This document shows, one piece after another, positions 18,520 through 26,907 of a DNA stretch of 64,000 bases; position 1 is the stretch's first letter; each line of letters begins with the position of its first letter. Position numbers and translations under genes: made by a program. The notes below the pieces were generated by a model. It ran no database searches. It saw nothing but the letters and a program-made list of their open reading frames with translations, and was not told where the DNA came from. The stretch spans positions 1-64,000 of the forward strand of contig CAVWCL010000007.1 of assembly GCA_963753485.1 (NCBI GenBank), in the 5' to 3' direction. Origin of the DNA: CAWDLX01 sp963753485. Its GTDB lineage: Bacteria; Actinomycetota; Actinomycetes; Mycobacteriales; Micromonosporaceae.

Positions 18520-18805
18520 AGATGAGCCAGGGGCGAGCCGCCTGGCCACGAGCTGCCGTGTCCGCACGGTGCCCGGGGCTGCCCCCGGGCCGAGCAGCTG
18601 CGCCATCCAGGTGTGCAGCGACGTTCTGGTCATCGGGGCGACGCCGGTGGACTCACACCAGTGCAGGTAGCGCTGCGCGCCGTCGGTGTAGACCTCGATC
18701 GCGCCGGGGGCCCTGGTCCTCGGCGCGCAGGGCGAGGCGCCACTGCGGAATCAGAGCGGTCAAGCCGGCTGCGGTCAGGTCGGTGATCACGCACTGTTCG
18801 GTCAT
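18520..18805 (-). pseudogene. Tyrosine recombinase (phage integrase) N-terminal fragment
   Basis: From ATG 18805 the minus strand reads MTEQCVITDLTAAGLTALIP. After a frameshift near 18715 it continues IEVYTDGAQRYLHWCESTGV and PMTRTSLHTWMAQLLG, then GTVRTRQLVARRLA. That is the SAM-like core-binding domain of actinobacterial integrases, which normally leads into the catalytic domain. The catalytic half is missing, so the fragment is dead. Confidence 0.7.
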
Positions 18806-18889
18806 GACCCAACACCAGGTAGATAGCGTTGGCGCTGGTCAGCGGAGGCAGGCCATCGATTGCGGTGCCCGCGCTCTGTGATGCATCGA

Positions 18890-19330
18890 CGTGCGGTCAC
18901 GAAGTGTGGTGACTTCGTGGTGGTATGCCGTTTTTTCCCAGCTGACGTGCGTCGATGGCCGGTGTTGGGCAGCGGGCGGTGTGTCACGGGTGGATCACGA
19001 TCCGTCCGGCTCAGGCTGTTGTGTCCATAGTAGAGGCTCTTGTTCTGGTAGAAGTGAAGTACCACCAACACTTTCACCGAGCCCAAGAGCCTTGGAGTCC
19101 AGTTGTACCCGACCGGGTTCGTTCCTGCAACGTTGCCACTCGAGCATCCCGGCCTGGGCGTTCGCGACAGCCCCGGCCGGTGCCGGTCGGTGCTGGGTTG
19201 GCTGGAGGGGTACTCGCGGTCCGGGTCGCCGACCTGGTCGTGGCCGACGCCGCGGGCGGGGCCGAGCTGCTGGCGCCGGGCCCGGTGGGGCCGGTTCGCG
19301 ACGGGGACCTGGTGGCGTGGTGCACGGTCG
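18890..19330. other. No recognisable gene
   Basis: No frame here shows a recognised motif. A GAGGCTCTTG / CCAAGAGCC inverted pair near 19032-19100 may belong to the end of the decayed IS4-type element that follows, but no duplicated target was found. Open frames seen in this GC-rich stretch look like chance. Confidence 0.3.
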
Positions 19331-19806
19331 TCGCGGTCACCCCGGCCGTGTTTGACGAGAACGGCCGCATCGGCGCCGACGGGTGGCTGCCCGACCACGT
19401 GCGCCTGGGCGGGGCTGGAAGAGCACCTGGGCGACGGCGCAGTGGAGCAGGCCGTCGCCAAGCTCGCGCCGGCCCCGACCCGGCGCGAGCGGCAACGGTT
19501 GATGTCGCTGCCGCTGGTGGCTCGGCTGGTCCTGGCGATGACCCTACTGCCCAACGCGTCCTCTGTGGAGGCGTTCGCGCAGCTGGTCGGTGTGCTGCCC
19601 CGGCTGCCGTGGCTGCGCGACTGGCGGGTACCGGAGTCCACGGTGGTCACGGCGTGGCGGCTGGGCGTGGCGCCGATGAAGGCCCTGTTTGCCCGCGTCG
19701 CCGGTCACCTGGCCGCCGCCACCGAGCCGGGCCCCTTGTGGCACGGGCTGCGGGTCGCCACGCTGGACGGCTGCCAGGTCAAGATCCCCGACAGTGACGC
19801 CAACCG
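19331..19806 (+). pseudogene. IS4-family transposase, 5' part, frameshifted and truncated
   Basis: The reading starts TPAVFDENGRIGADGWLPDH and shifts frame near 19413. It continues LEEHLGDGAVEQAVAKLAPA, LPLVARLVLAMTLLPNASSV and GLRVATLDGCQVKIPDSDAN, covering the IS4 N-terminal domain and the first catalytic Asp region (TLDGC). It stops abruptly at 19806, where the VapBC promoter region begins. The C-terminal half of the transposase is not found nearby. Confidence 0.8.
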
Positions 19807-19834
19807 CTACGGATCAAGACAGCGATCCTCGGTA

Positions 19835-19854
19835 GATATACGAAGGGTATATAC
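19835..19854. promoter_or_regulatory. Palindromic operator candidate upstream of vapBC
   Basis: GATATACGAAGGGTATATAC contains the inverted arms TATAC and GTATA around GAAGG, 31 bp before the antitoxin start. It is AT-rich in a GC-rich setting. Type II antitoxins usually bind such palindromes to repress their own operon; that role is inferred from position. Confidence 0.55.
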
Positions 19855-19884
19855 TGGCGGACGGTTGCTTCTCGGGAGGTTGCG

Positions 19885-20097
19885 GTGGCCAAGACACTCA
19901 TTGATGTTGACGAGGATCTGCTGCGTCGTGCCCGGGAGATCCTGGGCTCCGAGGCGACCAAGAAGGACGCGGTCAACACCGCTCTGTCGATGCTGGTGCG
20001 ACTGCATGACCAGCGCGAGACGATCGACTGGATCACCAACACCGACCCGATCGCCGACCTGCGCGACCCGAAGGTCCGCGACGCCGCGCGTCGGTGA
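19885..20097 (+). CDS. vapB: VapB-type antitoxin
   Basis: The 70-residue protein starts at GTG after a GGGAGG ribosome binding site. AKTLIDVDEDLLRRAREILG followed by KKDAVNTALSMLVRL is the ribbon-helix-helix pattern of the VapB type found in actinomycetes. The C-terminal tail (IADLRDPKVRDAARR) would wrap the toxin. It overlaps vapC by four bases (GTGA), the usual coupling. Confidence 0.88.
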   Translation: MAKTLIDVDEDLLRRAREILGSEATKKDAVNTALSMLVRLHDQRETIDWITNTDPIADLRDPKVRDAARR

Positions 20098-20519
20098 CCC
20101 GGTTCCTGGTCGACAACAGTGTCCTGCAACGCCTGCCCCGAAGCCTCCCCGTGCGCGAGGCGGTGGCCGCGATCTTGGACGCCCAGCACGAACTGTGCTG
20201 CTGCGCCCTGACGCTGGACGCGTTCGGCTACAGCACCCGCTCGGCGGCCGAGCACGCCGAAGCGATGCGCCGGCTGCGCGGCTCGTTCCTATACCTGCCT
20301 TCCTCGCCCGCCGCGGACCAGATCGCCGTGGACATCCGGGCGGCACTCTGGCAGGCCGGCAAAGGCCGCGCCGCCGGAGTTGTCGACGTGGCGGTCGCGG
20401 CCATCGCCATCCACGCCGGTGCGGTCGTGCTGCACTACGACTCCGACTTCGAACACATCGCCCAGGCGTACCCCGCCTTCACCGCCCACTGGATTGTCCC
20501 CCGCGCATCCGTGCCTTAA
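20094..20519 (+). CDS. vapC: VapC-type PIN-domain ribonuclease toxin
   Basis: This 141-residue PIN protein starts FLVDNSVLQRLPRS, with the first catalytic Asp in place. It has an acidic centre DVAVAAIAIHAGAVVLHYDS including the conserved VLHYDSDFEHIA segment. VapC toxins cleave tRNA or rRNA when VapB is degraded. The pair sits exactly at the broken edge of an IS4-type transposase, so it arrived with, or inserted into, mobile DNA. Confidence 0.88.
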   Translation: MTRFLVDNSVLQRLPRSLPVREAVAAILDAQHELCCCALTLDAFGYSTRSAAEHAEAMRRLRGSFLYLPSSPAADQIAVDIRAALWQAGKGRAAGVVDVAVAAIAIHAGAVVLHYDSDFEHIAQAYPAFTAHWIVPRASVP

Positions 20520-20654
20520 GGCCGGCTCGCCGTTGAGCCGCGAGACTTCACACCTCGCGGTGATCGGCGCTGGGCCGACCCGCCCGGTCCGGTCACGAGC
20601 TTGATCAAGCCGGATGCGAGACGTACCCGGCGACGCAGGCCCTGTTACGGCTCC

Positions 20655-20825
20655 TGCCGTCGGCAAGGACCCGTCTGTTCCTGCGCCCGTGCCTGCGTAT
20701 GGACCAGCAAGAGTGGACCCAGGCGCACGTGGAGGCGTTCGCGTTCTTCGGCGGGGCACCGCGTCGGCTTGTGACCGAAAATAATCTGCGTACCGGGGTG
20801 GACAAGCCCGACCTGTACGACCACG
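20655..20825 (+). pseudogene. IS21 IstA transposase internal fragment
   Basis: The frame reads LRMDQQEWTQAHVEAFAFFG, then RLVTENNLRTGVDKPDLYD. This is the DDE region of IstA (the FFGG..R.V.DNL.TGVDKPDLYD block). An extra residue (TENN in place of PDN) marks decay. Both ends are cut: vapBC-side sequence precedes it and a zinc-ribbon gene fragment follows at once. Confidence 0.78.
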
Positions 20826-20942
20826 CCGGCCGATCACAGTCTATGAATGCCCACCTGCGGGCTGCGGCTGCTTGGCGAGCAGCGCTGCCCCGACTGCGCG
20901 GTCTTCGCCCGCCGGGTCGGCATCGGCGGCGCATGTCCCAAC
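20826..20942 (+). pseudogene. IS21-associated zinc-ribbon gene (X1), 5' fragment
   Basis: The sequence encodes RPITVYE, then after a one-base deletion PTCGLRLLGEQRCPDCAVFA and RRVGIGGACPN. The counterpart at 31159 has ECGDCGERLYGQQRC and RRIGIGGLCPHC. The next codon should be the second Cys of CPxC, and the gene is cut there by the recombinase element. Its 3' end (CDEPVAVTDLLDAAIT) lies beyond the element at 24784. Confidence 0.72.
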
Positions 20943-20972
20943 GCGACCAACCCGTCGCACTGTCCGACCTCA
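20943..20972 (+). repeat. 30-bp tract duplicated at 35276-35305
   Basis: The 30 bases just left of element copy 1 (starting GCGACCAACCCG, ending CCGACCTCA) match exactly the 30 bases just right of copy 2. In the right-hand copy they are native coding sequence of the zinc-ribbon gene (CDQPVALSDL). In the left-hand copy they sit between the X1 5' fragment and the element. Confidence 0.9.
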
Positions 20973-21047
20973 CTGCTTGTTGACTGAACTACGGTTGGGG
21001 GTTTCCCAGCTCAGTGACCATTTGTGGTAGTCGTCGTTGGTGCTGTC

Positions 21048-22256
21048 ATGGACGGGATCGGATCGTCTTCGAGGAACCTCGCAGCTGTGGTCGTGGCGAA
21101 GGTCGGGCAGTTGGTCGAGTGCGACGACCCGTGGGAGCCCTACCGGCTCGTTGACCCGGACGGCAAGCCGGTTGAGGCGGTCGGTGCATACTTCCGGGAC
21201 CTTCAGGCTGCGGGCCGGTCTTCGGCGACCGTCCGGTCCTACGGGATGGACCTGCTGCGTTGGTTCCGATTCTTGTGGGCTCTGGAGGTGCCCTGGGATC
21301 GGGCGACCCGGGTCGAGGCCCGCGACTTCTGCCGATGGATGCAGATCGCGGGCAAGCCCGCCCGCTCGAGCGGGCGCGGGAGGAACGTGTCTGCCGGCGG
21401 GGCGTACTCGGTGTCGGTGCGTGCACACAGCGAGACGGTGTTGCGGTGCTTCTACGACGTGCACCGCGACGCCGGGAGCGGCCCGATCCTGAACCCGTTC
21501 CCGCTGGAGCGGTCCCGTCGGGGACGGCGGGCGCACGCGCACCACAATCCGATGGAGCCGTACCGTAACGAACGGACCGGCCGGCACCGGCCGACGGTGC
21601 CGAAACGCGTGCCGCGCAGCATCCCTGACGAGGAGTTCAACGAGATCTTCGCGCGGCTGCCCTCGCACCGGGACCGGGCACTGGTCGCGTTCTACGTCTC
21701 CACCGGTGCCAGGGCCTCGGAGTTGCTGTCGGTCACCCAGGCCGGGGTCGACCCCGGCCGGCAGCTGATTTCGGTGGTGCGCAAGGGCAGTCGCGCCGTT
21801 CAGGAGTTGCCGGCGTCCACGGACGCGTTCGTCTGGTTGCGGCTCTACCAGGTGGAGATGGCCGAGGCGATCCCACGCGGGGGTCGGCAACCGTTGTGGT
21901 GGACATTGCGCCCTCCGGCCCGCCCGTTGACCTACCACGGCGTGCACCGCATGTTCGAGCGGGTCAACGACCGGGCGGGGACCGCGGCGACGTTGCACTC
22001 GCTGCGCCACACCGCCGCCTACCGGATGGCCGAGGATCCCGCCCTTCCACTCACCGACGTCCAGCGCGTGTTGGGCCACGCGCAACTGACCACGACCCAG
22101 ATCTATATGAACCCCCGCAAGGAGGACGTGATCCGCCGGCTGCTGGCCCATCATGCCGAGGCGACCCGGCGGGCAGCCGAGCGGGTGCCACCACCGGTCG
22201 GGTCCGGCTACCGGCCCGAGGCACTGCGGGTTCTGTTCGCAACGGCCGCATTGTGA
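21048..22256 (+). CDS. TnpA-like tyrosine recombinase (copy 1)
   Basis: The 402-residue protein has an N-terminal SAM-like DNA-binding part (residues ~40-130, YFRDLQAAGRSSATVRSYGM) and a catalytic domain with the first Arg in STGARASELLSV, HSLRHTAAYRM (H-x-x-R) and LGHAQLTTTQIYM (H, then the nucleophile Tyr). All key residues are present. In Tn554-type elements such proteins act with TnpB in site-specific insertion. ATG 21048 is chosen over a GTG 24 bp upstream; neither has a clear ribosome binding site. Its TGA overlaps the GTG of the next gene. Confidence 0.88.
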   Translation: MDGIGSSSRNLAAVVVAKVGQLVECDDPWEPYRLVDPDGKPVEAVGAYFRDLQAAGRSSATVRSYGMDLLRWFRFLWALEVPWDRATRVEARDFCRWMQIAGKPARSSGRGRNVSAGGAYSVSVRAHSETVLRCFYDVHRDAGSGPILNPFPLERSRRGRRAHAHHNPMEPYRNERTGRHRPTVPKRVPRSIPDEEFNEIFARLPSHRDRALVAFYVSTGARASELLSVTQAGVDPGRQLISVVRKGSRAVQELPASTDAFVWLRLYQVEMAEAIPRGGRQPLWWTLRPPARPLTYHGVHRMFERVNDRAGTAATLHSLRHTAAYRMAEDPALPLTDVQRVLGHAQLTTTQIYMNPRKEDVIRRLLAHHAEATRRAAERVPPPVGSGYRPEALRVLFATAAL

Positions 22257-24733
22257 GCATCGATGTTGTCCAACGCCCTGCAGCGTTCGACGTTGTCCAG
22301 CGACCCACGGCGATGGCCGTGCCCGCCCTCAACCCCGCACCGGAGCGGTGGGCGTCGCTTTACGAGTTCCCTGCGCGTCCGACGTCGGCGGCATGGCCGG
22401 CGACCGAAACCAGCCGCGCCGAGGTGCTGCGACGTCTGGGTGCGGCGCCGTTCGTCGCGGACCGGCCGGTCGAGCAACGTCGGCGCCGGGTCGCGGCTGG
22501 CCTGCTGCTCGACTGGCTGGCAGGCAATCCGGGAACGAGCTGGCAGCAGCGCTGGTTGGCCGGCGAACCCGAGGTCTTCGGGCCAGCCTGGCGCAAGGTG
22601 CTCGGTGGGTGGCTGGCCGATCACGGCTACCCCTGCCGGTGGCACCAGGACTACGTGGCCATCGCGCTGCGGATGGCGATCAGCGCCGACCTGGTGCGCC
22701 CATCACTGTCGTGGCTGCTGTCCGAAGCGATGGGCCGCGGAGCGTTGGTCCGTGTCTTCGCCGTCTCCCGAGACCCGGAGGGGTTCGCCCGGCTGCGGGC
22801 ATACGGCACCGCGAACCCGGACATCTCCGAGCGCGTGATGGCTCGGATACTGCACCGCAGCTCGTTGATCATGGCGGCCAAGGGCGGCGGCGTTGCCGAG
22901 ATCACCGTCGGCGACGTGGTCGAGCTGTTCGACGCCGAAGCGACCGTGCACGGCCAGCCCGGTGATGGAACCACGCTCTTCTACCGGACCCTGCACGAGA
23001 CGGGCATCCTCGGCCAGAAAGCGCCGTCATCGCTACGCCAGCTGCGCACCCCCGGCCCGCGCACCCCCGAGCAGATGATCGACCGGTACAACCTCGCCTG
23101 CCGCCCCGTGCGTGACCTGCTGGTGGACTACCTCAAAGAGCGTCAGCCCGCGCTGGACTACAACAGCCTGGAGTCGCTGGCCAACCTGTTGGGCAACCGT
23201 TTCTGGGCCGACCTCGAAGCGCATCATCCCGGCATCAGCAGTCTGCACCTGCCCGACGAGGTCGCCCGCGGGTGGAAGCAGCGCCTGCAGACCACCACCA
23301 AGAAGGTGCGCACCGAAGCCGGCGAGAGCATGCAGGTCGTCGTCGCGCGGCTGAGCTACCGCGAGTGCCTCACCCCGGTACGGGCCTTCTACCTGGACCT
23401 GGCACACTGGGCGGTCGAAGACCCGGGGCGCTGGGCGGCCTGGGTGGCGCCCTGCCCGGTCAGCGCGGAGGAAGGCGTCCAGCGCAAGGTCACCCGCCAA
23501 CGCAAGGCACGGATGGACGCGCGCACACGCCAGCGTCTGCCGGTGCTGCCCATGCTGGTCGCCGCCATCGACCGCCACCGCAAGGACACCAAGATCCTGC
23601 TCGACGCGGCCACGAACACCGCACCAGGAGAGGTCTTCGTCGTGGCTGGCTCGCTCTTCACCCGCCGAAGCCGGGCAGGCGGAGTCTGGGCGCAAGACGA
23701 CACCGGCAAACGCCGCAACCTGTCCCTGGACGAGGAACTCGCGTTCTGGGTCTGGGCGATCGTGGAAGTCTTACGCGGCACCGGGATCCGCATCGAGGAG
23801 CTTCTCGAACTCAGCCACCACAGCCTGGTGCAGTACCGGCTGCCCACCACCGGCGAGCTGATCCCGCTGTTACAGATCGCGCCGTCGAAGCTCGACAAAG
23901 AACGACTCCTGGTGGTCAGCCCGGAACTGGCCGACGTGCTCGCCCACATCATCAACCGGATTCGAGGCCCGCTGGCCGCCGTCCCGCTCGTCAGCGCCTA
24001 CGACGACTACGAAAAGGTGTGGCTGCCCCCGTCGCCGCGGCTGTTCCAGCGTCGTATCAACTCCGAGAACCGTGCGTTCGCGCACAGCAGCATCCTGAAA
24101 ATGCTCACCGCCGCGGTGACCCGAGCCGGGCTGGTCGACTCGGTCGAAGGTCGCCTCCTGCACTACAGCCCCCACGACTTCCGGCGCTTGTTCATCACCG
24201 ACGCCATCCTCAACGGCCTGCCACCGCACATCGCCCAGGTCATCGCCGGCCACCAAGACATCAACGTCACCCTCGGCTACAAGGCCGTCTATCCCGACGA
24301 GGCGATCCAGGCCCACCTCGCCTTCCTGGCCCGGCGACGCTCCCTACGACCCAGCGACGAATACCGTGTCCCCACCGAGGAGGAATGGAGCGAGTTCCTC
24401 GGCCACTTCGAACGACGCAAGGTATCCATCGGCACCTGCGCCCGCGCATTCTCCACCCCATGCATCCATGAACATGCATGTGTTCGCTGTTCCATGCTCT
24501 GGCCCGACCCGGCCCAACGGCCACGGCTGGTAGAGATCCGCGACAACCTGAAGGCCCGCATCGCCGAGGCCGAACGCGAAGGCTGGCTCGGCGAAGTCGA
24601 AGGACTCAGAGTCAGCCTCACCGGCGCCGAGGACAAACTCATCCAAATAGACCAGGGACCCCATCACAAAACGACCGTCCACCTGGGGCTGCCTTACCAC
24701 GTCATCGACGCTCACGCGGCCCCAACCTCCTGA
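22253..24733 (+). CDS. TnpB-like large tyrosine recombinase (copy 1)
   Basis: This 826-residue protein starts at GTG overlapping the tnpA-like stop (GTGA). The C-terminal half holds the recombinase core: GTGIRIEELLELSHHSL (first Arg), HYSPHDFRRLFITDAIL (H-x-x-R) and AGHQDINVTLGYKAVYP (His and Tyr). Beyond it lies a Cys cluster, CARAFSTPCIHEHACVRCSM, typical of Tn554 TnpB-type proteins. The long N-terminal region would supply specificity. The frame is intact. Confidence 0.88.
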   Translation: MSIDVVQRPAAFDVVQRPTAMAVPALNPAPERWASLYEFPARPTSAAWPATETSRAEVLRRLGAAPFVADRPVEQRRRRVAAGLLLDWLAGNPGTSWQQRWLAGEPEVFGPAWRKVLGGWLADHGYPCRWHQDYVAIALRMAISADLVRPSLSWLLSEAMGRGALVRVFAVSRDPEGFARLRAYGTANPDISERVMARILHRSSLIMAAKGGGVAEITVGDVVELFDAEATVHGQPGDGTTLFYRTLHETGILGQKAPSSLRQLRTPGPRTPEQMIDRYNLACRPVRDLLVDYLKERQPALDYNSLESLANLLGNRFWADLEAHHPGISSLHLPDEVARGWKQRLQTTTKKVRTEAGESMQVVVARLSYRECLTPVRAFYLDLAHWAVEDPGRWAAWVAPCPVSAEEGVQRKVTRQRKARMDARTRQRLPVLPMLVAAIDRHRKDTKILLDAATNTAPGEVFVVAGSLFTRRSRAGGVWAQDDTGKRRNLSLDEELAFWVWAIVEVLRGTGIRIEELLELSHHSLVQYRLPTTGELIPLLQIAPSKLDKERLLVVSPELADVLAHIINRIRGPLAAVPLVSAYDDYEKVWLPPSPRLFQRRINSENRAFAHSSILKMLTAAVTRAGLVDSVEGRLLHYSPHDFRRLFITDAILNGLPPHIAQVIAGHQDINVTLGYKAVYPDEAIQAHLAFLARRRSLRPSDEYRVPTEEEWSEFLGHFERRKVSIGTCARAFSTPCIHEHACVRCSMLWPDPAQRPRLVEIRDNLKARIAEAEREGWLGEVEGLRVSLTGAEDKLIQIDQGPHHKTTVHLGLPYHVIDAHAAPTS

Positions 24734-24783
24734 CTGAGCAACCCGGCCAGGCATGACATCGACGTTTGTCAAAGTTCAGTGAA

Positions 24784-24852
24784 TGCGATGAACCGGTTGC
24801 CGTCACCGACCTGCTCGACGCCGCCATCACGATCACCACGCCCACCCGGTGA
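24784..24852 (+). pseudogene. Zinc-ribbon gene 3' end (X1 remainder)
   Basis: Just past the element the frame reads CDEPVAVTDLLDAAITITTP and TR, then TGA. Joined to the 5' fragment ending GACPN at 20942 it restores CPNCDEPVAV in frame. An alternative pairing with the 5' fragment at 31159-31467 (CPHC then DEPVAV) is equally good at the protein level. Confidence 0.72.
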
Positions 24853-24856
24853 CCCG

Positions 24857-24888
24857 CCCCGGCCGGCTGGCCAAACAGCCGGCCGGGG
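24857..24888 (+). terminator. Strong hairpin, terminator-like
   Basis: CCCCGGCCGGCTG at 24857-24869 pairs perfectly with CAGCCGGCCGGGG at 24876-24888 across a 6-base loop. It follows the zinc-ribbon stop by 4 bases and precedes istB. No U-tract follows, as is common in high-GC actinomycetes. Confidence 0.6.
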
Positions 24889-24909
24889 TCCTACCAACCC
24901 GGAGAACCC

Positions 24910-25731
24910 ATGAGCAGCATCGATACTGCGCTGCACGATAGCCTGCGCACGTTGAAGCTGTCCGGCATGCTGCACACCCTCGACGCCCGCCTCGCCCACA
25001 ACCGCGCCGGCGAGTTGGGACACCTGGAGTTCCTCCAGGTCCTCTGCCACGACGAGATCAACGGCCGCGACGCCATGTCCATGACCCGGCGGCTGCGCCG
25101 GGCCCGGTTCGACCAGACCACCACCCTGGAGGAGTTCGACTTCGCAGCCAGCCCGAAACTGCCCGCCGCCGCCATCCGCGACCTGGCCGCGCTGCGCTGG
25201 CTGCACGCAGGCGAGTCGATCATCCTCTACGGACCCGTCGTCGGCAAGAGCCACGTCGCCCAAGCCCTCGGACACCAGGCCATCCGCGCCGGGGCCGAGG
25301 TCCGCTTCACCAAGACCAGCCGGGCCCTGGCCGACCTCGCCGGCGGACACGCCGACCGCACCTGGACCAAACGGCTCGCCGAACTCGTCCGGCCCACGCT
25401 GCTGGTCCTCGACGACTTCGCCATGCGCGAGCTCACCGCCCAGCAGGCCGACGACTTATACGAGCTGACCTCCGAACGAGCCCGCACCGGCCGGTCGATG
25501 ATCCGCACCTCCAACCGGTCACCGGTCGACAGGTACCCGCTGTTCCCCAACCCCGTCGTCGCCCAGCCCCTGCTCGACAGGATCATCAACAGCAGTCACC
25601 AGATCTTCATGAACGGCCCCCAGCTACCGGCCCCGCAAACGACCCACCTGGGCCAACGACTCGACTTCCGAGTAGCCCACCAAGTAGAGTCCACTCAGGA
25701 CATGAGGACGACGCCCCGGGGAATTACTTGA
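24910..25731 (+). CDS. istB: IS21-type IstB helper ATPase with shortened P-loop
   Basis: The 273-residue protein has the IstB N-terminal helix (LKLSGMLHTLDARLAHNRAG), Walker A region ILYGPVVGKSHVAQALGH, Walker B LLVLDDFAM and C-terminal sensor region SNRSPVDRYPLFPNPVVAQP. IstB proteins normally read GPxGxGKT/S. Here GPVVGKS lacks one residue, as if one GGC codon was lost, so ATP binding is doubtful. It starts after AACCCGGAGAACCC. The istA partner is not adjacent; only a fragment remains at 20655. Confidence 0.85.
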   Translation: MSSIDTALHDSLRTLKLSGMLHTLDARLAHNRAGELGHLEFLQVLCHDEINGRDAMSMTRRLRRARFDQTTTLEEFDFAASPKLPAAAIRDLAALRWLHAGESIILYGPVVGKSHVAQALGHQAIRAGAEVRFTKTSRALADLAGGHADRTWTKRLAELVRPTLLVLDDFAMRELTAQQADDLYELTSERARTGRSMIRTSNRSPVDRYPLFPNPVVAQPLLDRIINSSHQIFMNGPQLPAPQTTHLGQRLDFRVAHQVESTQDMRTTPRGIT

Positions 25732-25757
25732 GCCCAGCCCTGGGGAATAACGTGAGC
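25718..25757. repeat. Tandem terminal repeats at the right end of the istB-bearing IS21-like element
   Basis: GGGGAATTACTTGAGC (25718-25733) is followed 8 bp later by GGGGAATAACGTGAGC (25742-25757). IS21 elements carry several repeats of this type at their ends. The first copy overlaps the end of istB. The matching left end was not found, consistent with a truncated element. Confidence 0.55.
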
Positions 25758-25930
25758 GTCGACAAACAACGCGATGGCCTCGTCCAGCCGGCCGGCCTCT
25801 CGGTAGGCGGAGGCGAGGTTGGCGCGGGAGACGATCGTGTCCCGGTGGTCGCGACCGAGGATCCGCGATCTATCAGCCAGCACCCCCTCCTGGAGAGCGA
25901 TAGCCTCGCTCTGACAACCCTTCAGGCACG
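25757..25930 (-). pseudogene. Tetratricopeptide-repeat fragment
   Basis: The minus strand reads LGRDHRDTIVSRANLASAYR followed by EAGRLDEAIALF, one classic actinobacterial TPR unit (GxDHPDTLxxRxNLAxAYxxAGRxxEAI). Its continuation is cut by the IS21-like right end at 25757. It is a remnant of a longer TPR protein into which the element inserted. Confidence 0.65.
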
Positions 25931-25993
25931 TGCCCCGGGGCAAGGGCGGGACCAGGGCTGGCTACCTGGGCGCCGGTCGTTGCGGTCTGGCGG

Positions 25994-26262
25994 TTACGAC
26001 TTCAACAGCGCCCGTGCTTCCTTGCCGAACATGGGATCAGACCTAAGCGACTCAAGCACCTCACGACCCCGGCGCCCGCCAACCCGCTTGATGGCGCGAA
26101 GAAAGTGGATCCGGGTGCTCCCTCGGGAGTCCTCACCAAGCAGGCCGATCAGTGCATCGAGGTGCTGGCTGGTCGCCGACGCGGCCAGTGCGACCGCGAT
26201 GCCCTCCTCCTCACCTTCCCCACGGGTCTTCAGGTAGAGCTCTCGAAGGGTTGTCCACGATC
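25994..26262 (-). pseudogene. HEAT-repeat-like C-terminal fragment
   Basis: Minus codons give TTLRELYLKTRGEGEEEGIA, LDALIGLLGEDSRGSTRIHF and LESLRSDPMFGKEARALLKS, then TAA at 25994. The helical pairs and RGSTRIHFLRAIKR resemble HEAT-like adaptor proteins. A stop and the IS21-like left end lie immediately upstream, so only the C-terminus survives. Confidence 0.6.
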
Positions 26263-26265
26263 ACC

Positions 26266-26301
26266 GGAATCTCCCTAGTCTCGATCACTGAATCTCCCTA
26301 G
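26266..26301. repeat. IS21-like left end (inverted repeat of 35372-35407)
   Basis: The reverse complement of this 36-base block matches 35372-35407 at 31 of 36 positions. Both contain CTAGGG and GTGATCGAGACTA. Within the block GAATCTCCCTAG occurs twice, the multiple-repeat pattern of IS21 termini. istA begins about 100 bp inside. Confidence 0.75.
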
Positions 26302-26404
26302 CTGTGGGGCCCTCGGCGGGTCGTGTGGAAGGTCCGCCATCACGGCGCGGGCTCCCCTTGAACTGACGGTGTTGCGTCCGTCGATCAAGGGGAGCCCTCG
26401 GCTC

Positions 26405-26788
26405 ATGCTCACACAGGGAGAAGACGTGGAAGTACATGCATTGCGGCAGCGGGGGTGGACGGTCTCGGCGATCGCCCGTCACCTGGGCCGAGACCCGAAG
26501 ACCATTCGTGCCTATCTCAGCGGCGAGCGGGAGGCGGGTAAACGGGCCAGTTCGCGCCCGGACCTGTTGGCCCCGTTCGTTGCGTATCTGCGGGCCCGTT
26601 TCGTCGATGACCCGCACTTGTGGGCGACGGCGTTGTTCGACGAGGTGGTGCCGTTGGGTTATCCGGGCAGCTATGTCAGCTTTGCACGCCAGTTGCGTCG
26701 GGCGGGGCTGCGTCCGCACTGCGAGGCGTGTGCGGGCGTGTCCGGCCGGGACACGATCGAGATCGATCACCCGGCGGGTGAGGAGATG
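26405..26788 (+). pseudogene. istA: IstA transposase, N-terminal 128 residues
   Basis: MLTQGEDVEVHALRQRGWTV is followed by SAIARHLGRDPKTIRAYLSG, the IstA helix-turn-helix. VPLGYPGSYVSFARQLRRAG and IEIDHPAGEEM lead up to the point where the next residues should be QWDW, the start of the DDE core. The frame is cut there by the tnpABC element and runs into its end sequence. Confidence 0.85.
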
Positions 26789-26907
26789 TTATGTGGATGT
26801 CTTATCTGGGGTGATCTCCGGCCCGTCTGTAACCAGGATGAGTGAACATTTCGAGGTGCCGCGTGTCCTTTGCGGACTGGTTATCTGTGGTTCTTACGGT
26901 ACGGGGC

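Larger units (their letters stand above)
20973..24788 (+). mobile_element. Tn554-like dual tyrosine-recombinase element, copy 1
   Basis: This 3816-bp unit is repeated at 31464-35279 with an offset of 10,491 bp. Translations of all frames agree between copies, so the DNA is essentially identical. The ends carry an imperfect inverted pair around ACTGAACT (near 20984 left and AGTTCAGT near 24773 right). It encodes TnpA- and TnpB-like recombinases and no obvious TnpC or cargo. It interrupts zinc-ribbon gene X1 at the CPxC cysteine codon. Confidence 0.9.

Noticed and set aside
21896..22252. Upstream extension of the large recombinase frame
   Set aside because: It overlaps the catalytic domain of the TnpA-like protein in another frame; GTG 22253 gives the usual coupled start.
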